DNA from: Phycisphaerae bacterium
GTDB lineage: Bacteria; Planctomycetota; Phycisphaerae; Phycisphaerales; SM1A02
Length of the DNA stretch: 13,978 nucleotides
NCBI GenBank assembly: GCA_002862325.1
Contig: PKCT01000207.1
Coordinates: 1 to 13,978, forward strand
Direction: 5' to 3'
A model generated the notes under the pieces. That model did not search any database and was not told the origin of the DNA. It saw only the letters and a program-made list of their open reading frames with translations. Shown here in pieces: positions 7,566 through 13,978 of this stretch (position 1 is the stretch's first letter; every line of letters begins with the position of its first letter). Position numbers and translations under genes: made by a program.

Positions 7566-7606
7566 GGAACCACTCCGTCGGTTCCACCGAAGGCGAGTGC
7601 CTTCGG
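7566..7606. terminator. Two adjacent hairpins between the FHA and HU genes
   Basis: A 6-bp stem (7566-7571/7580-7585, eight-base loop) sits one base from an 8-bp perfect stem (7587-7594/7599-7606, four-base loop). No T-run follows on the minus strand, so the pair is a weak terminator candidate for the ugd-FHA transcript. It could equally be part of the 5' leader of HU. Confidence 0.35.
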
Positions 7607-7660
7607 CAAAAGGGGGCAGGTGACGCGGTTCTTGTCGGAAAACACCGCGTTTCCGCGGGG

Positions 7661-7689
7661 AATCTAGCGGTCCCCGAGTTCCACGACAA
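7661..7689 (-). promoter_or_regulatory. Candidate promoter of the HU gene
   Basis: On the minus strand TTGTCG (7684-7689) and TAGATT (7661-7666) are separated by 17 bp; each matches four of six consensus positions. Transcription from about 7654 would give a leader of about 260 nt carrying three of the inverted repeats. The -10 hexamer lies inside the 7656-7676 inverted repeat, a possible operator. Confidence 0.35.
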
Positions 7690-7767
7690 TACGTAACCCG
7701 GGGTGAAATCACCGGAATGGCCTATTTTTTCAGGGTTTTTGGCGGTTTGACGGTTCGGCGGCGGAAA

Positions 7768-8577
7768 TCACTGCTCGTTCTGCCCATTCGGCGGAGTGAA
7801 TCCCGTGTTTTCAGGGGTGAGTCGCGCGCCGAGATGGAGGTTCGCGACTCCATCCTGAATGACGCCCTCGGGGACCAGGACCGTTCCCCGGAGATCACCG
7901 AGACTGACCGGCATGCCGTCGAGCATGCGAATTCGCCGTCGTCGGTTCGGTTCCTGCTCTCGGTCCATCAGTTGGAGGTCGAGGAGCTTCCAGAGATCGC
8001 CCTCCCGGTACAGAATGCTGTGGAGATCGAGGATTCCCGGGCCGTTCACCACCAGATCGCAGTCGCTTCCCCGCCCGAAGGTAACGCGGTCGACGTCGGC
8101 GAAATCGAAGAGCCGACTGTCGCCACTTCCGGTGTCGCGGAAGTAGATGAACAACGGTCGGGGGTTCGGGGCCGATCTGAGGAACGAATTGCCGTCGGCG
8201 TCGCGGCCCGGAATCGGCATGCCGGCGCCGACCCCTTCCGGGATCGGGGGTCTGGGAGGCATGGTCCGCGTCTCGTCCGGAACCCAGTCCTCGAGCCAGA
8301 TGATCACGGGCCCCATCCGAATCCAGGGCCGGTCGACGGTGAACTCGTGAACCTCGACCCGTGTGTTTTCGAACTCCAGCCCCGCGGTGCTGTCCAAATC
8401 CACCGCCAACCAGCGGCCATGGTGTTCGAAGATCAGCACGTGATGGCGGCTGATGCGATCGCTGCGGACGACGAGATCGCAGTCCGCGTTCCGGCCGATC
8501 ACGACGGTGTCCCTCGGAGCCAGTGGATGCTCCTGGATCAGTTCACCATCGGGTTTGGCGATGAGAAGACTCGGCAT
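7768..8577 (-). CDS. Protein with two FHA domains
   Basis: A 269-residue cytoplasmic protein; FHA domains bind phosphothreonine peptides, often linking Ser/Thr kinases to their targets. The first domain (about residues 3-97) has VVIGRNADCDLVV and SRHHVLI, keeping Arg29 and the Ser43-Arg44-x-His46 set used for phosphopeptide contact. A Pro-rich linker (about 105-125) leads to a second domain (about 141-250) with VTFGRGSDCDLVV but LDLH (183-186) in place of SRxH, so Ser and Arg are lost and it may no longer bind phosphate. No signal peptide, membrane segment or enzyme domain is visible. It begins 18 bp after the ugd stop codon and is likely cotranscribed with it. The start ATG (8575-8577) has no strong ribosome-binding site. 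No kinase gene lies in the window, so the partner is unknown. Confidence 0.88.
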   Translation of the reverse strand: MPSLLIAKPDGELIQEHPLAPRDTVVIGRNADCDLVVRSDRISRHHVLIFEHHGRWLAVDLDSTAGLEFENTRVEVHEFTVDRPWIRMGPVIIWLEDWVPDETRTMPPRPPIPEGVGAGMPIPGRDADGNSFLRSAPNPRPLFIYFRDTGSGDSRLFDFADVDRVTFGRGSDCDLVVNGPGILDLHSILYREGDLWKLLDLQLMDREQEPNRRRRIRMLDGMPVSLGDLRGTVLVPEGVIQDGVANLHLGARLTPENTGFTPPNGQNEQ

Positions 8578-8595
8578 CTCGACGGCAGGAGTTGT

Positions 8596-9945
8596 TCAGG
8601 AGGTCGTGCCGACTTCGGATACGATCACGGGAGGACGCCCCACGGAGACGTAGGTGAAGCCGAGTTCGGCCATCTGCTGCCTCCGATAGACGTTTCGGCC
8701 GTCGAAGATCATCTTGTTGCCCAGCATCGCCGCGAGCTTCTCGAAGTCTGGAGAGCGGAATTCGTTCCATTCGGTGCAGACGACCAGTGCGTCGGCTCCC
8801 TGGAGGCATTGGTACATGTCCGCGGCGTGTTCCGCGTCGGAGAACTCCTTGTCCAGGTGGAGCAGTCCCTCCGGACAGAATGCCTTGACCTTCGCACCGG
8901 CTTCGACCGCCCGCTTCATGAGAGCGATCGCAGGGGCTTCGCGGATGTCGTCGGTCTTGGGCTTGAAGGACACTCCCCAGAAGGCGAGCGTCTTGCCCGA
9001 GAGATCCGTGCCCATGACTTCCGTGATCTTGTCCCAGAACCAGCTTCGCTGCTCCTGATTGACCTCGTGGACCGCTTCGTTGAGCTTGCAAGGCATGCCC
9101 GCGGCGCGACCCATCGAGCAGACCGCGAGGGTGTCCTTGGGGAAGCAGGAGCCGCCGTATCCCAGGCCGGGATAGAGGAACTGGTTCCCGATGCGTCGGT
9201 CGGCGCACATGCCCTCGCGCACGTTCTTGATGTCCGCGCCGTAGGACTCGCAGAGTCTCGCGATCTCGTTCACGAAGGAGATCTTGCACGCAAGCATCGC
9301 GTTGGAGGCGTACTTCACCATCTCCGCGCTGCGGACGTCCATGAAGTAGATGGGATTGCCCTGTCGAACAAACGGTTCGTAGAGCTCGGTGAGGGCGCTC
9401 TCGGCACCCTCGCTCTCGACGCCGCAGACCACGCGATCCGGCTTCATGAAGTCGTTGATCGCGTCACCTTCCTTCAGGAACTCTGGATTGTCGGCGATGT
9501 GGAACGGTGCCTTGGTCCGACTCCGGATGAGGTCGCGCACCTTGTGGCTGGTGCCCACCGGGACGGTGCTCTTCACGACGACGGTCTTGGGAGGCTGGTC
9601 CGGGCCGAGCTGGTTGATCACATCGGCGATGTCCTCCGCGACTCGCAGCACATACTGGAGGTCGGCGGACCCGTCGGTGTCGCTGGGCGTGCCGACGCAG
9701 ATGAAGATCGCCTCCGCATCGCGGTATGCCGCGAGCTTGTCGGTGGTGAACTCGAGTCGATCGGCCGCGGCGTTGCGGGTGATCATCTCCGAGAGGCCGG
9801 GCTCGTAGATCGGGCTTTCGCCGCGATTGAGCATCGCGATCTTGGCATCGTCCACGTCCAAGCAGATCACATCGTTGCCCGTCTCCGCGAAACACGCTCC
9901 AGTGACGAGTCCAACGTATCCGCTACCGACCATCGTGAGCTTCAT
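8596..9945 (-). CDS. ugd: UDP-glucose 6-dehydrogenase
   Basis: Ugd oxidises UDP-glucose twice with NAD+ to UDP-glucuronate, a precursor for exopolysaccharide, lipopolysaccharide and other surface sugars. The 449-residue protein has the usual bacterial length. An N-terminal Rossmann domain opens with MKLTMVGSGYVGLVTGACFA (NAD-binding GxGxxG, residues 7-12) and an acidic end of the second strand (CLDVDDAK). STVPVGT (126-132), NPEFLKEG (153-160), EMVKYASN (208-215, with conserved Lys211) and GLGYGGSCFPKD (260-271, catalytic Cys267) are the diagnostic motifs. A C-terminal UDP-binding domain follows (WGVSFKPKTDDIREAP). The ATG at 9943-9945 has GGAG nine bases upstream. The FHA gene follows closely, and ogt lies 156 bp upstream on the same strand. 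The related GDP-mannose dehydrogenase is less likely given the overall fit. Confidence 0.96.
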   Translation of the reverse strand: MKLTMVGSGYVGLVTGACFAETGNDVICLDVDDAKIAMLNRGESPIYEPGLSEMITRNAAADRLEFTTDKLAAYRDAEAIFICVGTPSDTDGSADLQYVLRVAEDIADVINQLGPDQPPKTVVVKSTVPVGTSHKVRDLIRSRTKAPFHIADNPEFLKEGDAINDFMKPDRVVCGVESEGAESALTELYEPFVRQGNPIYFMDVRSAEMVKYASNAMLACKISFVNEIARLCESYGADIKNVREGMCADRRIGNQFLYPGLGYGGSCFPKDTLAVCSMGRAAGMPCKLNEAVHEVNQEQRSWFWDKITEVMGTDLSGKTLAFWGVSFKPKTDDIREAPAIALMKRAVEAGAKVKAFCPEGLLHLDKEFSDAEHAADMYQCLQGADALVVCTEWNEFRSPDFEKLAAMLGNKMIFDGRNVYRRQQMAELGFTYVSVGRPPVIVSEVGTTS

Positions 9946-10101
9946 GAATCAGATCTCCTAGTGACCACGGGCGGGCGTGGCCCAGCGGCGACTGCCGCGC
10001 AAGTCCAGCGATGAGGACGGTATCGGCACGGGCCGACCGCTCCATTCGCCCATTCCCGAAGAATATCCCACCGACCGAGGAATGCGACCCCCATTTGTCG
10101 T

Positions 10102-10638
10102 TCAAGTCGATCGATCGAGGGCTTTCGTCCCTGACTCCGATACCGGTCCTTCGATCGAAATCAGTCGTTTCTTGATCGAGACCCTCGGTCCACCTTCCGA
10201 TTCACCGGCGAATCCGCCGATGCCGTCGCGTCGGACAACCCGATGACACGGCGTGATGATCGGCTGCGGATTTCGGCTCATTGCCTGCCCGACGGCCCTG
10301 GCGGCCCGGGGATGGCCGGCCAGAACGGCGATCGCGAGGTACGTTCGGAGTTCACCTCGCGGAATGCGGCGGGTCGCCCGCCACACCGCTTGTTGGAAGG
10401 GTGTCCCTGGTGGGAGCGGTACATCGCGGAAATCGGCGTCCTCGCCGCGTACCGCGCGTCGGATGTTTTCCACCACCGCCGGCGATGGCGGCGGGGCGGC
10501 CGGCGGGGTGTGGAGGGCGTCTCGGGCGGCTGGTTCGAGCATGTCGACCCATCCCGTCGTGACCGACCGAGCGGGGCCACCACGAACATAGAAATCGCCC
10601 GTGGAGGTTTCCAGAATGAGATGGACTCCGGAGCTCAC
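10102..10638 (-). CDS. ogt: Methylated-DNA--protein-cysteine methyltransferase
   Basis: This suicide repair protein moves the alkyl group from O6-alkylguanine in DNA to its own cysteine. The 178-residue protein has the acceptor motif TPCHRVV with Cys131, preceded by AARAVGQAMSRNPQPII (Arg114 and Asn123 match the conserved arginine finger and asparagine hinge), and ends with the GGFAG and K-RLISIEG blocks carrying a conserved Glu (163). The N-terminal half is variable, with a Pro/Ala-rich piece (about 44-53). The usual YGELA of the helix-turn-helix reads TYLAIA here. No Ada-type N-terminal regulatory domain is present, so it is Ogt-like. It starts with GTG (10636-10638) and lacks a well-spaced ribosome-binding site; TAGAGT six bases upstream suggests leaderless transcription. 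It diverges from glyA across 96 bp. Confidence 0.93.
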   Translation of the reverse strand: MSSGVHLILETSTGDFYVRGGPARSVTTGWVDMLEPAARDALHTPPAAPPPSPAVVENIRRAVRGEDADFRDVPLPPGTPFQQAVWRATRRIPRGELRTYLAIAVLAGHPRAARAVGQAMSRNPQPIITPCHRVVRRDGIGGFAGESEGGPRVSIKKRLISIEGPVSESGTKALDRST

Positions 10639-10644
10639 GCTCCG

Positions 10645-10650
10645 ACTCTA
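10645..10650 (-). promoter_or_regulatory. Putative leaderless -10 element for ogt
   Basis: TAGAGT on the minus strand lies six bases before the GTG start of ogt, the spacing seen at four other genes here. GGAG occurs in the six-base spacer but is only one or two bases from the GTG, too close to work as a ribosome-binding site. No -35 hexamer is clear. Confidence 0.4.
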
Positions 10651-10722
10651 GCGGTTCCGACGAGCGCGGGCCAGAGGGAGCGACCAGGGACGGGCGGGCA
10701 CCTCCTTGCTCGTCTGGGGACC

Positions 10723-10728
10723 TACACT
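10723..10728 (+). promoter_or_regulatory. Putative leaderless -10 element for glyA
   Basis: TACACT lies six bases before the glyA ATG at 10735. The only Shine-Dalgarno-like run (GGGGA) is about 14 bases away, too far. TTGCTC at 10706-10711 resembles a -35 box but is only 11 bp from the hexamer. The ogt and glyA candidates face apart within a 96-bp gap. Confidence 0.45.
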
Positions 10729-10734
10729 GACGGC

Positions 10735-12042
10735 ATGACGCAGACTTCCTCCGAGACAAACTCCGTGTTGGATCACGACCCGATCAGTCGCTCCATCGTC
10801 GACCTGCTTCGCGAATCGGACCCGGACGTCGCCGACATCCTGGTCGCCGAGGCGGAGCGTCAGTCCTCGACGCTCGAGCTGATCGCGAGCGAGAACCACG
10901 TCACCGGTGCCGTGATGCACGCCGTCGGCACGTGGATGACGAACAAGTATGCCGAGGGCTACCCGGGCAAGCGGTACTACGGCGGTTGCGTCCACCACGA
11001 CGCGGTCGAGGATCTCGCACGCGACCGGGCGAAGAAGCTCTTCAACTGCGGTTTCGCCAACGTGCAGCCGCACTCCGGCGCGAACGCGAACATCGCGGCC
11101 TTCATGGCGTTGATGAAGCCCGGAGACACCGTGCTGAGCCTGCCGATCAGCTCCGGCGGACATCTCAGCCACGGGCTGAAGCCGAACTTCTCGGGAACGT
11201 TCTTCAAGATCGTGGACTACGGACTCGATCCCGAAACCGAGACGCTGGATTACGACGAGATCGCGAAGATCGCCCGCGAGTGCAAGCCCCAGCTGATCAT
11301 CTGCGGCTACTCCGCGTATTCGCGGATCATCGACTTCAAGCGCTTCCGCGAGATCGCCGACGAGGTCGGCGCGTATCTCATGGCGGACATCGCCCACATC
11401 GCCGGACTCGTCGCGGCCGGCGTGCACCCGTCGCCGTTTCCCCACGCCCATGTGGTCACCACGACGACCCACAAGACACTCCGCGGGCCGCGCGGAGGAC
11501 TCGCCCTCACCGATGACGAGGAGATCGCGAAGAAGATCGATCGGAAGATCTTCCCAGGGAGCCAGGGTGGTCCGTTGATGCACGTGATCGCCGCCAAGGC
11601 GGTGGCGTTCGGCGAGGCCTTGAAGCCGGAATTCCGGGCCTACAGCGAGCAGGTCGTCGCCAACGCGAAGGCTCTCGCGGACGCGCTGGTGGAGCATGGC
11701 TACCGTCTGTGTTCGGGCGGTACGGACAACCATGTGATGCTGGTCGATCTCCAGCCCCGCGACGCCGAGCTCACCGGGGCCGACGCGGAGAAGTGGCTCG
11801 AGTCGGCGGGAATCATCGTCAACAAGAACGGGATCCCCAACGATCCACGGCCGCCGATGGTGACCAGCGGCCTCCGGCTCGGTACCCCGGCGCTCACCAC
11901 CCGTGGACTGAAGGAGGCCGAGATGGTGAAGGTCGCGGCGTGGCTCGATCGCGTGATGGCCTCCGGCGGCGACGAGACCGTCTGCGCCGAGGTCCGCGAG
12001 GAGATCCGGCAGTTCTGCGAGCGCTTCCCGCTCCCGCACTGA
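10735..12042 (+). CDS. glyA: Serine hydroxymethyltransferase
   Basis: GlyA interconverts serine and glycine, loading one-carbon units on tetrahydrofolate, with pyridoxal phosphate. The 435-residue protein matches the family length. Conserved blocks include STLELIASENHV, NKYAEGYPGKRYYGGC (folate and PLP site), NVQPHSGANANIAAF, the ADIAHIAGLVAAG strand with the PLP-contacting Asp and His, and the TTTTHKTLRGPRGG segment with the Schiff-base Lys247. The C-terminal region (TSGLRLGTPALTTRG) is intact. The frame is open far upstream (to 10243), but homology and a plausible N-terminus begin at MTQTSSETNSV. There is no useful Shine-Dalgarno; initiation is probably leaderless. The gene stands alone, facing away from ogt, with a hairpin about 53 bp past its stop. 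Confidence 0.97.
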   Translation: MTQTSSETNSVLDHDPISRSIVDLLRESDPDVADILVAEAERQSSTLELIASENHVTGAVMHAVGTWMTNKYAEGYPGKRYYGGCVHHDAVEDLARDRAKKLFNCGFANVQPHSGANANIAAFMALMKPGDTVLSLPISSGGHLSHGLKPNFSGTFFKIVDYGLDPETETLDYDEIAKIARECKPQLIICGYSAYSRIIDFKRFREIADEVGAYLMADIAHIAGLVAAGVHPSPFPHAHVVTTTTHKTLRGPRGGLALTDDEEIAKKIDRKIFPGSQGGPLMHVIAAKAVAFGEALKPEFRAYSEQVVANAKALADALVEHGYRLCSGGTDNHVMLVDLQPRDAELTGADAEKWLESAGIIVNKNGIPNDPRPPMVTSGLRLGTPALTTRGLKEAEMVKVAAWLDRVMASGGDETVCAEVREEIRQFCERFPLPH

Positions 12043-12095
12043 TGGTGGAGGTCGCTCCGGGGCCCATTGCGAAGATTTCGGGACCCGTCGGCAGG

Positions 12096-12114
12096 TCGGC
12101 CCGTATCGGGCCGA
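12096..12114 (+). terminator. GC-rich hairpin downstream of glyA
   Basis: An 8-bp perfect stem (12096-12103 TCGGCCCG with 12107-12114 CGGGCCGA) closes a TAT loop, 53 bp after the glyA stop codon. No T-run follows, so termination strength is uncertain. It is the only strong inverted repeat I noticed between glyA and the next gene. Confidence 0.4.
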
Positions 12115-12170
12115 GGTGGAACTCGGCAAGTCCTCTCGGGCGGCGTCGTGCTCGAAACGGGGACCGATGC

Positions 12171-12202
12171 CTGGATCGGAGCGATACTGGATCGGAGCGA
12201 TA
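12171..12202 (+). repeat. Exact 16-bp tandem duplication ahead of the G8 gene
   Basis: CTGGATCGGAGCGATA occurs twice back to back (12171-12186 and 12187-12202), ending one base before the ATG at 12204. Each copy contains GGAG, so the ribosome-binding site itself is duplicated; only the second copy (six bases from the ATG) is well placed. Confidence 0.9.
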
Positions 12203-12203
12203 C

Positions 12204-13978
12204 ATGATTCTTGAGCACGCTGGCCGGACGTCGTACGCGGTGGTGGCCTTTCTCCTCTCGCTCCTGCTCTTCGTACCGCCGGCCGATGCCCGGTCCGCCA
12301 ACGCGATGGAACTGGTGCCTCTTTCCGAGGTCACCAACACGGCGATCGTCTCCGGCCCTTGGTCCGACCCGACCACATGGGGAGGCGTACTGCCGGGCGA
12401 GAATGCGCGACTCCGGATCCCGGCGGGGATCGAGGTGTCCGTCGACGGCTTGATCGACACCCGATATCGATCGCTGCGGCTCGAGGGTGGGCTGGTCTTC
12501 GATCGATCGGTGGACACCGGGCTTCGAATCGGCACCCTCGTCGGTCTCGCGGGCAGCGGGCTTGTCATCGGAGATACCCAGGATCCGATCCCGTCGGATC
12601 GTCGCGCGTCGCTCTCCTTCCCCGACTTCGGGCCAATCGATCGGTCCTCCGACCCATCGATGCTGGGGCGGGGCGTGATCAGCATGGGCTCGGTCCGAAT
12701 GCACGGCGGCGTCCGGCGGTCGTTCACGACGGTCGATCCCCACCCCCTCGCCGGCGACACCATCCTTCGTCTCGTCGAGGATCCCACCGGCTGGCGGGTG
12801 GGCGATCGCATCGTGGTGACGGGGGTCGATCCGCTCGATCCCGCGACCGACGAGGTCCGGACCGTCGTCTCCGTCTCCGGGCGTTCGGTCGAGGTCGACC
12901 GTCCGCTCGTTCGGAGCCACGCGGCGCCGTCGCCGGACCTCGAGGTCCACGTGGCGAATCTCAGTCGGAACGTGATCGTGCGATCGGAGGCGTCGACCGT
13001 CGCGAGGCGCGGGCACGTGATGTTCATGCACACCCACGACGTCGACTGTCGCCACGTCCGCTTCGAGCGGCTGGGGCGAACCGACAAGCGGCGACGGCTC
13101 GACGACTGGTCGTTCCCGAACCTCGATGCCGAACTCGCCGAGCCGGGGCCCGGTCTCAACCCCCGTGGCCGCTACGCCATCCACTTCCACCGAGGCGGGG
13201 TCGATCCTTCGGCCACCCAACCCGCGCGGATCGAGGGGTGCGTCGCCGAGGAGAATCCCGGCTGGGCGTACGTCAACCACTCGAGCAACGTCGATTTCGT
13301 CGGCAACGTGTCCTACGACGTGGTCGGCGGCGCGTTCCAGACCGAATCGGGGGACGAGATCGGATCGTTCATCGACAACATCGCGATCCGCACCGTCAAT
13401 CCCGATCGACCCATCCTCTCGCCGGAGACCGAGGCGGTGGACATCCGCGAGGACGTGCAGGACTTCGCCTTCCAGGGCGATGGATTCTGGCTTCATGGCG
13501 GCGGCGTCGTGGTCGACGGGAACGTGGCGAGCGGCTGCTCGGGACACGGCTTCATCTACTGGACGGAGGGCCTGCGCGAGGTGGGGACGCCCTTCGACTA
13601 CCAGAACATGTTCCTGGTCTCCAACGTCCCGGACGGCGACCTGCTCCCCGGAGTGGAGCAGATCGGATCATGGTTCGTACCCCTTCGGTCGTTCCGCGGG
13701 AACCGGACCTACTCCGCGGCGAAGGGTCTCGCCCTCTACTACGTCCATACCACCCAGTTCGACGACATCACCACCCTCACCGACGACTACGTGTCGCGGA
13801 TGCACAGCACCTTCGAGGACTTCCACGCCTGGAACGTCGAGCTCGACGGGATCGAGCTGCAGAACTCCGAACGAATGACCTTCCGGGACGTCCGGATCCA
13901 CAACGCGGGCCACTCGGATGCGACCGGCATCCGCCCCTGGCCGACGGTGGCCAACCGGACGGTCTGGGAGGACGTCTC
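12204..13978 (+). CDS. Secreted G8-domain, beta-helix protein (CEMIP-like; 3' end missing)
   Basis: The first 591 residues are here; the frame is open at the window edge. A signal peptide (1-29, hydrophobic VVAFLLSLLLFV, cleavage likely after ADA) precedes a G8 domain (about 50-175: GPWSDPTTWGG, LPGENARLRIPAGIEVSVDG, SLRLEGGLVF). A region rich in short beta-strand turns then follows, with HVMFMHTHDVDCRHVRFERLG (271-291) and GRYAIHFHRGG (322-332), and later NHSSNVDFVGNVSYDVVGGAF and DGFWLHGGGVVVDGN. These fit right-handed parallel beta-helix repeats and resemble the G8-plus-helix order of animal CEMIP and TMEM2, which degrade hyaluronan. Activity here is inference; the ligand could be another polysaccharide. 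GGAG lies six bases before the ATG. The protein is probably exported or surface-bound. It shares a strand with glyA but is separated from it by 161 bp. Confidence 0.85.
   Translation, partial: MILEHAGRTSYAVVAFLLSLLLFVPPADARSANAMELVPLSEVTNTAIVSGPWSDPTTWGGVLPGENARLRIPAGIEVSVDGLIDTRYRSLRLEGGLVFDRSVDTGLRIGTLVGLAGSGLVIGDTQDPIPSDRRASLSFPDFGPIDRSSDPSMLGRGVISMGSVRMHGGVRRSFTTVDPHPLAGDTILRLVEDPTGWRVGDRIVVTGVDPLDPATDEVRTVVSVSGRSVEVDRPLVRSHAAPSPDLEVHVANLSRNVIVRSEASTVARRGHVMFMHTHDVDCRHVRFERLGRTDKRRRLDDWSFPNLDAELAEPGPGLNPRGRYAIHFHRGGVDPSATQPARIEGCVAEENPGWAYVNHSSNVDFVGNVSYDVVGGAFQTESGDEIGSFIDNIAIRTVNPDRPILSPETEAVDIREDVQDFAFQGDGFWLHGGGVVVDGNVASGCSGHGFIYWTEGLREVGTPFDYQNMFLVSNVPDGDLLPGVEQIGSWFVPLRSFRGNRTYSAAKGLALYYVHTTQFDDITTLTDDYVSRMHSTFEDFHAWNVELDGIELQNSERMTFRDVRIHNAGHSDATGIRPWPTVANRTVWEDV

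Larger units (their letters stand above)
7396..7767. other. Gene-free gap with a series of inverted repeats
   Basis: This 372-bp stretch lies between the stop of the FHA gene and the start of the HU gene, both on the minus strand. I see no convincing gene; the short open frames lack homology. It holds five inverted repeats: 7566-7571 with 7580-7585 (GGAACC/GGTTCC), 7587-7594 with 7599-7606 (CCGAAGGC/GCCTTCGG), 7623-7629 with 7644-7650 (ACGCGGT/ACCGCGT), 7656-7661 with 7671-7676 (CGGGGA/TCCCCG) and 7702-7713 (GGTGA-AA-TCACC). A/T-rich runs sit at 7724-7740. A promoter candidate for HU lies at 7661-7689. The region probably combines the end of the FHA transcript with a long structured HU leader. 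Confidence 0.6.

Noticed and set aside
7407..7712. Short open frames in the gap before HU
   Set aside because: They overlap each other in several frames, have no good start site and no recognisable sequence; the inverted repeats explain the region better.
10110..10121. Palindrome TCGATCGATCGA near the ogt stop
   Set aside because: It lies in the last codons of ogt and is a simple repeat of a motif frequent in this GC-rich sequence; no function is supported.
10243..10734. N-terminal extension of glyA
   Set aside because: The extra codons overlap ogt on the other strand, and SHMT proteins start near the ATG at 10735.
10648..12129. Long minus-strand open frame opposite glyA
   Set aside because: glyA is unambiguous, and the antisense translation is low-complexity and unrecognisable.
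11700..13547. Long minus-strand open frame opposite the G8 gene and the end of glyA
   Set aside because: It crosses the end of glyA and lies opposite a frame with a signal peptide and G8 motifs; it is a shadow.
1..13978. CRISPR array, tRNA, rRNA, insertion sequence or prophage genes
   Set aside because: I looked for direct-repeat arrays, cloverleaf patterns, terminal inverted repeats and transposase or phage motifs and saw none; a dedicated search could still find a short RNA gene.

Overview
The window is GC-rich bacterial chromosome (roughly two thirds G+C by eye). It is densely packed and carries no tRNA, rRNA, CRISPR array or transposase that I can see. Several features suggest a planctomycete-like bacterium, perhaps of the Phycisphaerae: an HU protein with a long lysine-rich tail, a secreted DPP-IV-type peptidase with a charged linker, a secreted G8/beta-helix protein, tandem FHA domains, and few Shine-Dalgarno sites. 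This placement is inference from gene style, not a marker-gene result.

Layout. (1) 1-1943, minus strand: histidine degradation, with hutH followed by the start of hutU, which runs off the left edge. (2) 2028-2855, plus: an unidentified multi-pass membrane protein divergent from hutH. (3) 2946-6855, plus: a probable three-gene operon of a PfkB-family kinase, a secreted S9 (DPP-IV-like) peptidase 20 bp later, and murQ (N-acetylmuramic acid 6-phosphate etherase), whose TTG start overlaps the peptidase stop codon. (4) A perfect 15-bp inverted repeat at 6868-6900 separates murQ from the convergent HU gene. (5) 6931-9945, minus: an HU-family protein with an H1-like tail, a 372-bp gap rich in inverted repeats, a double-FHA protein, and UDP-glucose 6-dehydrogenase (ugd). 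(6) 10102-10638, minus: an O6-methylguanine-DNA methyltransferase divergent from (7) glyA (10735-12042, plus), serine hydroxymethyltransferase. (8) 12204 to the right edge, plus: the first 591 residues of a secreted G8-domain protein resembling animal CEMIP/TMEM2.

How genes may work together. HutH and HutU catalyse the first two steps of histidine breakdown. The kinase, peptidase and MurQ set may serve nutrient or cell-wall recycling, but only MurQ has a clear cell-wall role. Ugd supplies UDP-glucuronate for surface polysaccharide. The other genes look like independent housekeeping or envelope functions.

The most unexpected signal is regulatory. Five of the twelve start codons (hutU, the membrane protein, pfkB, ogt and glyA) have a -10-like hexamer T-(A/T)-N-N-N-T exactly six bases before the start codon and no good ribosome-binding site. 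That geometry fits leaderless transcripts. I saw no clearly new defence or mobile system; the G8 protein and the leaderless-start pattern are the best leads.
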